Program-made: the position numbers and the translations under genes
In this document: positions 30,903 to 39,400 of the stretch, one piece after another
Layout: every line of letters starts with the position of its first letter
Numbering within the stretch: position 1 is the first letter of the stretch
Notes under the pieces: generated by a model
The model's input: the letters and a program-made list of their open reading frames with translations, nothing else
Told to the model about the DNA's origin: nothing
The model's database searches: none
Assembly: GCA_045541135.1 (NCBI GenBank)
Contig: JAZQIO010000095.1
Coordinates: 1-42,887 of the forward strand
Length of the DNA stretch: 42,887 nt
Direction: 5' to 3'
Source of the DNA: CAZNKU01 sp045541135
GTDB taxonomy: Bacteria > Bacillota > Clostridia > Monoglobales > Firm-18

Positions 30903-30939
30903 AAAATTCCTACACACGAATGTGTGTGGGGATTTTTTT
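30902..30939 (+). terminator. Terminator after the short ssrA-tail copy
   Basis: A 15-bp stem with two G-T pairs (30903-30917 with 30922-30936) contains ACACAC/GTGTGT and runs into TTTTTTT. Confidence 0.75.
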
Positions 30940-31074
30940 GTTGAAGAGAATCGAACTCCAAAGGCTCGAGCCGTAAAGCAAAACAGTCCGGTGAACTGTT
31001 TTGTAGGCGAGAGGACAGTCAGACGGGCACCGCACGCAGATGCGGTCGGATGACTAACGTGATGCTACATCACG
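30940..31074. repeat. Structured noncoding segment leading into the right att site
   Basis: Three hairpins stand in a row: CAAAACAGT with ACTGTTTTG (30979-31003), ACCGCA with TGCGGT (31029-31046) and CGTGATG with CATCACG (31059-31075). Base composition is much more GC-rich than the island around it. GAATCGAAC near 30952 is the complement of a tRNA T-loop sequence. It encodes no protein. Confidence 0.6.
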
Positions 31075-31095
31075 GATTCTCCTCATCTCCACCAC
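31075..31095. other. Candidate right attachment site, copy of the ssrA 3' end
   Basis: These 21 nt match 14752-14772 exactly. The distance between the two sites is about 16.3 kb, and everything between looks like mobile-element and cargo DNA. Confidence 0.7.
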
Positions 31096-31119
31096 GTCGC
31101 AGCAAATTTTGCTGTTATC

Positions 31120-31149
31120 AAAATGACCGCTGAAGTAGCGGTCATTTTT
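31120..31149 (+). terminator. Terminator hairpin after the right att site
   Basis: AAAATGACCGCT (31120-31131) pairs with AGCGGTCATTTT (31137-31148), followed by TC. It may be the original terminator of ssrA or belong to the second island. Confidence 0.8.
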
Positions 31150-31214
31150 CATATGCTTCATTGCTGCTCCTTATCCCACAAAGGCAAGCCTTTGCGGGTA
31201 CCCTTTATGTCGGA

Positions 31215-31309
31215 GATAAAATTAAAAAATGCACTGCTTCGGCAAACTTTGACGAGCTTCGCGGTGCATTTCTTCGTTTAGGGCAGGATAGCCATAAAGG
31301 GTTATTTTA
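31215..31309. repeat. Direct repeat of the ssrA-downstream region, copy 2
   Basis: It matches 14789-14884 with only a few substitutions, mainly in the terminator loop, and includes the same AATGCACTGCTTCGGCAA arm. It lies outside the right att-like site. Confidence 0.85.
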
Positions 31310-31426
31310 AAAAATTTTGGTAAAATATTGGTTGTTTAAGGTCGTGATTTATTCACGGCTTTTTTTGTTGGCTGACAGAGATGATATAATTTTCTATGAA
31401 AAAATTTTTATGGGAGGATGTTAGTT

Positions 31427-32008
31427 ATGATAATCGGTTATGCAAGAGTATCATCTGTAAGTCAAAAGGAGGACAGGCAGATAGACGAACTTTTAAATTA
31501 CGGAATAAAAATAAGGAATATATATGTGGATAAACAAAGTGGGAAAGATTTTGACAGACCAAATTATATAAGAATGTATAAGAAACTTAAAAAAGACGAT
31601 TTGTTGGTGATAAAAAGTATAGATAGATTAGGCAGAAATTATACGGAAATAATTGAGGAGTGGAGGAAGATTACACATATAAAACAGGCTGATATTGTGG
31701 TTTTGGATATGCCTCTTTTGGATACTGCAAAATCAAAAGATTTGCTTGGTACATTTATATCTGATTTGGTTTTGCAGTTGCTTTCATTTGTTGCAGAAAA
31801 TGAAAGGGCAAATATTCGTCAACGTCAGGCAGAAGGGATAAAAGCGGCAAAAAAAAGAGGCGTACGTTTTGGCAGACCGCCTATAACTATTCCAGATAAT
31901 TATGAGGAAATTTATAAACTCTGGAAAGATAAAAAAATATCTGCCAAAAAAGGAGCAGATGTTTGCAATATGCCACTTTGGGCATTTTATAAGAAAAAAC
32001 CGTTTTGA
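31427..32008 (+). CDS. Small serine recombinase (resolvase/invertase type)
   Basis: A 193-residue resolvase/invertase. The catalytic domain shows MIIGYARVSSVSQKEDRQID with the active serine near residue 9, YVDKQSGKDFDRPNY and KSIDRLGRNYTEI. The E-helix is FVAENERANIRQRQAEGI, and a C-terminal helix-turn-helix domain follows (GRPPITIPDNY). Such enzymes resolve cointegrates or invert DNA segments that control surface genes. It stands directly upstream of the SLH-cohesin gene, and the gap holds three GTATAC sites. The ATG at 31427 is preferred to the one at 31418, which abuts GGGAGG. Confidence 0.92.
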   Translation: MIIGYARVSSVSQKEDRQIDELLNYGIKIRNIYVDKQSGKDFDRPNYIRMYKKLKKDDLLVIKSIDRLGRNYTEIIEEWRKITHIKQADIVVLDMPLLDTAKSKDLLGTFISDLVLQLLSFVAENERANIRQRQAEGIKAAKKRGVRFGRPPITIPDNYEEIYKLWKDKKISAKKGADVCNMPLWAFYKKKPF

Positions 32009-32018
32009 TTAGCTTAAT

Positions 32019-32144
32019 GTATACTTTTAAACAAAATCAAAAAATTAGTTATTTTAGTACACAAAGTATACCACTAATGCCATAAATTGTCAACAATTTT
32101 GTATTAAATGTGCAACTTTGACCTTTTACTAAAAGTATACTTTT
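32019..32144. promoter_or_regulatory. Three GTATAC-centred sites, candidate resolvase sites
   Basis: GTATACTTTT at 32019-32028, AAAGTATAC at 32063-32071 (opposite orientation) and the 14-bp palindrome AAAAGTATACTTTT at 32131-32144 lie in the gap after the resolvase gene. A resolvase res site usually has three dyad subsites, so the number and place fit. They could also be operators. Confidence 0.5.
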
Positions 32145-32210
32145 GGTAATTGTCGTATATTTCATATTAAATGCATATATATATGATAATTTTTGTAGAG
32201 AGGGAGTAAA

Positions 32211-33392
32211 ATGAGTGTGTTAAAAATAGGGAAATCAATGATTGGGTTAATAATATTAATTATGTTGCTTTTTTCTTATGGTAATGTGTATGCATCGAAT
32301 CAAATTACACTGACTGTGTCTGATGTATCTGCCGATTCCGGGGAAAGTGTAAAGGTGCCAATACAGTTGTCTAATAATAGCGGTGTTGCAGGGATGATGT
32401 TTTCTGTGACATACGATAAGGATTTGACATTAGAAAGCATAAACAGAGGCGATGCTTTGGAAAGTCTGGACTTTACAATATCCGGGGATTTAAATGCTAA
32501 TCCTGTTAACATAATGTTTGATGGATTAGAAGCAGATGATACTAACGGAGTAGTAGCGGTTTTAAATTTTAAAGTTTCGTCAAATTCAAAGAAAATTTTG
32601 AAAATAGACTTATCTTATGATAAAGGAAATATATTCGACAATGATTTAAACGATGTTGAGGTTATTCTTGTTAACGGAACCATTACCATAAATAATGCGA
32701 ATACGGAATGGCCAAGTCATTCGCAAGAATCCAATGTTGAAGAAAATGAGCCCGTAACAGATGTTACAGTTAAAGAAGATGTGATTGAAAAAGAAGACAT
32801 CGAAATAAAAGAAGATGTTGAAACAGAAGAAAATTCTTTTGAAATATATTTTACTGATGTTAATAAAAATGATTGGTATTATGGTGCGGTTGAATATGCC
32901 GTTAATAATAAATTATTCAACGGCATCAGCAAAGAACAATTTGCACCTAATAATCTTTTGTCAAGAGCTATGCTGGTAACAGTTTTGTGGCGTGCCGATG
33001 GTGAGATAAAAATTGATAAAAATTGCGAATTTGATGATGTTGCTTCGGGAATGTATTATGAAGACGCGGTGATATGGGCAAAGGAAAACGGAATTGTTAC
33101 AGGGGTTTCCGAAACAGAATTTGCACCCGATTTATATATTACCAGAGAACAGATTGCAACAATAATGTTCAGGTATGCTGTATATAAGGGTTATGATACA
33201 AATATTACAGATATTAATTTGTTTTCTTACGAAGATTATACAGATATTTCCGCATATGCTGTCGAAGCAATGCAATATGCCTGTGCATCGGGATTAATAA
33301 AAGGTAAAGCTAATGCTTTGATTGCTCCGAAAGATAATGCAACAAGAGCAGAAACCGCTACAATTCTTCAAAGATTTCTTGAAAATAATTGA
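32211..33392 (+). CDS. Cell-surface cohesin protein with SLH anchor
   Basis: A 393-residue surface protein. A signal peptide (1-29, MIGLIILIMLLFSYGNVYA) is followed by a cohesin (about 30-157) with SADSGESVKVPIQLSNNSGV and DLNANPVNIMFDGLEADDTN. An acidic linker (160-208) rich in Glu, Val and Lys comes next, then three SLH repeats (about 212-393), starting FTDVNKNDWYYGAVEYAVNN. SLH repeats hold proteins on the wall polymer, so this protein can display one cohesin on the cell surface. The dockerins in the two LRR proteins are the natural partners. It is followed 43 nt later by the giant LRR gene. Confidence 0.9.
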   Translation: MSVLKIGKSMIGLIILIMLLFSYGNVYASNQITLTVSDVSADSGESVKVPIQLSNNSGVAGMMFSVTYDKDLTLESINRGDALESLDFTISGDLNANPVNIMFDGLEADDTNGVVAVLNFKVSSNSKKILKIDLSYDKGNIFDNDLNDVEVILVNGTITINNANTEWPSHSQESNVEENEPVTDVTVKEDVIEKEDIEIKEDVETEENSFEIYFTDVNKNDWYYGAVEYAVNNKLFNGISKEQFAPNNLLSRAMLVTVLWRADGEIKIDKNCEFDDVASGMYYEDAVIWAKENGIVTGVSETEFAPDLYITREQIATIMFRYAVYKGYDTNITDINLFSYEDYTDISAYAVEAMQYACASGLIKGKANALIAPKDNATRAETATILQRFLENN

Positions 33393-33435
33393 TAGCGTTT
33401 ATATATATTTCATAATTATGAAAGGGATGAGTTTT

Positions 33436-36400
33436 ATGAGTAAAAAAATTGTCTCATTATTGTTAGTTATATCAGTAATGTGTACAATGGTTGCATCTAT
33501 ACCGTTTACTGTAAGTGCGGATGATGCAGATGGAACAACTACGGGTATAGTGGCTGTTGATAAAACATTTAACTATACAGATGTAGACGAGGCAATTGCT
33601 GATGGATGGTTAGACGTATACAACGAATATGCCGAGTTTGGTATAGTTGACGGTTATCCGACATTGACTCAAATTGGTCAAAAGGTTTTAAACGATGAAG
33701 AAACAAAAGTTAATTCCGATCGCACTCCGGCTACTCGGTATTTTCTTCCGGCAGGACCTGTGGCAGTTGACGATGTTAACCGTACGCGTGTCATAACCGA
33801 GGAAGGTAAATATACCGGTAATTTTAAGCTTGAATTAGACGGTAAGTTTAATATGGGAGAGGGAGCATATACGGTTGAAAATTCAAACGGCGAAACTATT
33901 AATGTCCCTGCATCATATTCATCCTTGATTATTCACGACAACGTAATTGGTGAGGTTGTATATCTACGCGTGAATTACAATAATCTTATTGTACTCAATT
34001 CAGCAAGTGTAGGTACAAACACTATGTCACAAGGAAATAATCCTTTCGCAAAATACAGTAATGATCAGGAAGTTTCAATGGAATTTGAGTTTGATACTGT
34101 TGACAATACAGTTTCTGTGGTTGTTGGGGAAGATTCTACAGTAGGAACAATGGCATCTGATGTAAATTTTGTTAATAAAGTTACTATTAGTCATTTGCAG
34201 AGACATCCTGTAGATTCATATTCTCAGATTAATGGAATAAAGGTAACTGTAATTGATCCTAAATTTGGTGATGAGACAACAGCAATGCTGGAAGCTTTGC
34301 CAGAAACACTTGTAAGTGATGTTACTAATGTGACTGATTCCGAAATCACATTACCTTTAATTGAGGGTGTTGAATGGTCATCGGCTGATGAAAATACAGC
34401 AATTGTAAGTGATGATACAGTAACACTTATTCCGTCTGCAACTGAAACAAAGGAAGTTGTACTAAAGGCAACATTCACAACAGATGAAATAAAATATTCA
34501 AAAGAATACACAATGACTTTGGCTAAAAATACGGAATCTGAAGGTGGCGACACAACAGGCGACGACACAACAGGTGACGACACAACAGGTGATGACACAC
34601 CGAGTGAAGAATTTACATACGGTGATTTCACATATACTGTAACTGATGGTGCTGTAACAATTACCGGTTGTAGTGAGGATGTTACGGAAGTTGTAATTCC
34701 TGCAGAAATTAATGGTATTCCTGTAACAACTATTGGCGAGAAAGCTTTTTATGAGCGTACAGATATTACAAGTCTTACAGTTCCGCCTACTTTGACAAGC
34801 TCAAAGATAAATGCATTTTATAATTGTACATCACTTGCAAATATATATATTACTGATTTAAGTGCATGGTGTGCAATTGATTTCCCGCAGGACAGTGCTT
34901 ATCCGTTGTATTACTCAACATCAAAAGATACTAAGATGTACGTTAATGGTGATCTTCTGGAAGATTTGATTTTCCCGGAAGATGTAACTACACCAAAATC
35001 GCGTGTTTTTTGCAACGTAGACAGTATAAAAACAGTTAAGTTGCACGATAATGTTGAAATATTACCAATGAGAGCATTTCAGGATTGCAACAATTTGGTA
35101 AGTGTAGATTTAGGTAATGGAGTAAAAACATTTGGTGCATGTGCATTTAAACTGTGCAAAAGTTTGGAAAGCATAGTAATACCTGACAGTGTTATGGATT
35201 ATGGTAATGCTCTATTTCACGGTTGCACAAGTTTGAAAAGCGTGACACTTCCTGATTCATTTATTAACGTTACGATAAATTATTTCAATGGTTGTACTAA
35301 TTTGGAAAATATTAATCTTGATAACTTTTTAATATATGAACAAAATGCCTTCAGAGCTTCATCTTTGACTGGTACTTTAGTGCTTTCTGAAGATACCGTA
35401 TGCGTTGGGGAATATGCATTTTATGACACCACTGTAACTGATGTTACTATACCTAAGGGTGTAAGTACACTTTACACAACATCATTCCCAAGCTCAACAT
35501 TACTTAATGTTTATGAAGGTTCGTATGCTCATACATTTGCAGTAGAAAATGGTTTGAACTATAATGTTCTTGAAGATGTACCAGGCGATGACGAAGATAA
35601 TTCGCTTGAAATAGAAATTAAGGTTCAAGAGGAAGTAGCAAGATTTGAAGCAGAGGTTGACAGCTGGAAGTGTGAGTCATACACATACGGTGAGATTGAC
35701 GGCTTGGTATTAACCGGTTACACAGGAAGCCGTACTGATGTTTCAATTCCGGCAACTTTGGATGTTGACGGTGTAACATATCCTGTATTGAAATTGGGTG
35801 AAGGCTTGTTTGAAGGAAATACTGCAATAAACAGCGTAACTCTTTCTTCAAATGTAGCAATTATTGGCGATAAAGCCTTTGCAGATATGCTTAATCTGGT
35901 ATGTGTTGTTACTAACGAGGGTCTTCTTGAAGTAGGAGCAGATGCTTTTAAAGGCTGTCCTGCTTTTAACTCAATTATTTTGTACAGTAACGTAACAACA
36001 ATAGGAGAAAATGCTTTTGAGGGTTGTGATTCTGTTACAATTTATTGTGTAAATGATACACCTGTATACAATTATGCAGTAGCAAACAAAATACCTTATT
36101 CAATTATAAGTGAAAATGCTGAACCCCAGATATATACAGAATGCGGTGTGACATACTATATTTCAAACGGTGAAGCTGTTGCTGTTGCTTATGATGATAC
36201 TGTAACTAAGAATGTTATAGTACCTGCTACAATTAACGGATATCCTGTAACTTCTATCGGAACTGTTTTTTGTAAGAGTGACATAGAAAGCATTACTTTG
36301 CCGGGTAGTTTAAAATCACTTGATGACTATGCTTTCTTAAGCTGTACTAAGCTTACTGATGTATTTCTTTCAGAAAGTATTGAAACCATAGGAATTCAGG

Positions 36401-39400
36401 CATTTAAAGAATGTATCAGTCTTGAAAGTATTGTTATTCCCGACAGTGTTGTTTCGTTAGGTAATGGTGTTTTTAGCGGATGCGTAAAATTAAGCTCGGT
36501 AGTTCTTTCAAAAAATATGAAAGAGTTGCCCGGTAGTGCATTTAACAATTGCGTTAAATTGGAAAATGTTGAGATTCCTTACGGTATTACCGTCATAGGT
36601 AGTAGTGCATTTCTAGGATGTACCGGATTAAAAGAAGTTGAATTCCCTGAATCTGTTGTTGAAATGGGAGGTTCCGTATTTGCACTATGCAGTAATCTTG
36701 AAAAGGTTATTCTTCCGGATAGCATAGAAATTATAGGCGGAAATGCATTTTCTACTTGTAGAAAATTAATAGAGGTAGATTTACCTGATAAATTAACTGT
36801 AATAAGAGCAAATATTTTTAATAATTGCAGTAGTCTTACACATATTACAATTCCCGACGGAGTTACTATAATTGAAGAGGGCGCATTCAAATTCTGTTCA
36901 AATCTTCAAAGTGTTATAATTCCCGACAGCGTTGTATCTATCGAAAATAAGGCTTTTGCAAGCTGTCCAATGCTTACAGAAGTAACAATGGGCAACGGTG
37001 TGAAAACAATAGGCGAAAATGCCTTTTCAAATTGCACAAAATTAAGAAGTATACATATACCTGAAAGTGTTGAAACAATGTATGTAAATTCATTTACTTT
37101 CGACAATGATAACAATCGTTTGTTGGTATATGAAGGTTCTTATGCACATAACTTTGCACTTGAAAACAACCTGAACTATTCAGTTTTGGGTGTAGATGAG
37201 CAATCAGAGGTTATTATGGTAGATGGTATTGCTTATCGTATTGTGGATGGTGAAGCAATAGCTATATGGAGAAGGGGTACAATTACAGATGTTGTTATTC
37301 CTGAAACAGTAAATGATTGCCCTGTAGTTGAAATTAAAAATGTATTTGTTAACTGCAGAAGTTTACAAAGCATTGAGATTCCAAATACAGTTAGAAAAAT
37401 AGGTAATAATGCATTTAAGAACTGTTCTAACCTTACAAGCATTACAATTCCGGAAAGTGTTACATCAATTGGTGATTATGCTTTCTACGGAACAGGACTT
37501 ACAGATATTACAATTCCTGAAAATGTAATTTCAATTGGTAATCATGCGTTTGCAAGCTGTCATAGTCTTGTAAATCTTACAATTAATGCAAATATTACAT
37601 CTATTGAAGAATATACTTTTGCAAATGCGATAGTATTATTAAACGTAACAATTCCTGCAACAGTAAAAAATATTGATAAATTTGCATTTGTAAATTGCAG
37701 AAGGTTAGTTTCTCTTGATTTGTCAAATGTAGAAACAATTGGAGAAAAAGCCTTTTATAACTGTGATTCTCTTACAACCATTGCTATTCCGGATACTGTT
37801 ACAAGCATTGGAAAAGAAGCATTTGCAGAAAGTGATAAGCTTGTTGCTATAACAATACCGGGTTCTGTTGCAAATATTGGTCAGAGTGCATTCGCGGGTT
37901 GCAACAGACTTAAAAATGTTGTTATATCTGAAGGAGTAACTCAGATTGGATACAATGCATTTGCAGAATGTCCTGTTCTTACAGAAGTAGCAATTCCTGA
38001 AACTGTTACAAACATAAGAGCTGGCGCATTTGCAGATTGCGGAAAACTACAAACTGTTATTATGCCGGAATCAGTTATCTCAATTGAAGTAACATCATTC
38101 CCTATAGAAACAGTATTACTTGTTCACGAAAACTCTTTTGCACACACATTTGCACAGGAAAACGAATTGGTATATTCAATTATTGTTGAGGATGCTGACT
38201 ATGAATTCTATACCGTAGATGGAATAGAATATTATGTATATAACGGTGAGGCTATCGTTATTTCATGTAAAGATGACACAGTGACTACAATTACAATTCC
38301 TGCAACGGTTGAAAATTACCCTGTAACAGAAATCAGATATGCTTTTGACGGATTTGTGAATTTGCAAACTGTTGTTCTACCTGACAGCATAAAAGTTATT
38401 GGTAATAATGCATTCCGAAACTGTAGTGCACTTACAAGTATAAACATTCCAACAGGATTGACAAAAATAGGTAATAACGCATTTTACGGTTGTACTTTAT
38501 TGCCTACTGTAGCTATTCCCGAAACTGTTACATCTATAGGTGATTATGCATTCTACTATTGCTCATCGATTACAGATGTTGAAATTCCTGCAAGTGTTAC
38601 ATATGTTGGACCACATTCTTTCCATGGTACAGGCATGGAAACACTTGTTATGCCGAATACATTAACTACAATTCCGGATTATGCATTCCGTAGTTCTGAT
38701 AAATTGGGAAGTATCATAATCCCTGAAAGCGTAACTACTTTAGGTAAAGGTGCTTTCTCAAACAGCAATAAGATTCTTGCAGTTTCAATACCTGCAAATG
38801 TCACTTTGATGGACAAAACATCATTTGCAAACACAACAGTTCTTCTTGTAAAAGATGGTTCTTATGCCAACACATTTGCAGCTTCAAATAACTTATTACA
38901 TTTTGTGATTCGTGAAACTAAAAATCCTGAAATAAATTATGGTTCAGGAATAAGTGGTACAGTTACTTATACAGATGGTACACCGGTTGTTGGAGCAACA
39001 GTGGAAATTGCTTACGATGATGGTGTAGTTAAAGAAACAGTTGTTACAGCTGAAGATGGTACTTATAATTTCACATATGCAGAAATTGGAAAATATGTTA
39101 TAAAGGTAACTGACGCAAACGGAAAAGTAGGTTCTGAAAATGTAAGCATTAAACGTATGAATGTCTTTGATGTTTATGTTGCCGGAAATACTGATATTAC
39201 AATAAAACAGGGATACACTGTTTCAGGAACAGTTGATGCAGAAAGTGCTACTGTAACCATTACTGACGAAAATGGTGTAATTATCGAAACAATTATTGTA
39301 ACAGACGGAACATTTACATTTAATAACATTCCTAACGGAGCATATATTGTAAAAATCGAAACCGAAAACGGTACAGTTGTTGAAGAAGTTACTGTATTTA

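Noticed and set aside
30940..31095. Second tmRNA or a tRNA gene
   Set aside because: Only the 3' tail matches tmRNA. There is no matching 5' acceptor half, no tag frame and no cloverleaf.
33322..33435. N-terminal extension of the giant LRR protein
   Set aside because: It overlaps the end of the SLH-cohesin gene, and the signal peptide begins at ATG 33436.
34610..38915. Regularly spaced repeats as a possible CRISPR array
   Set aside because: The repeats are coding LRR units in one open frame, of about 69 nt with variable sequence and no unique spacers.
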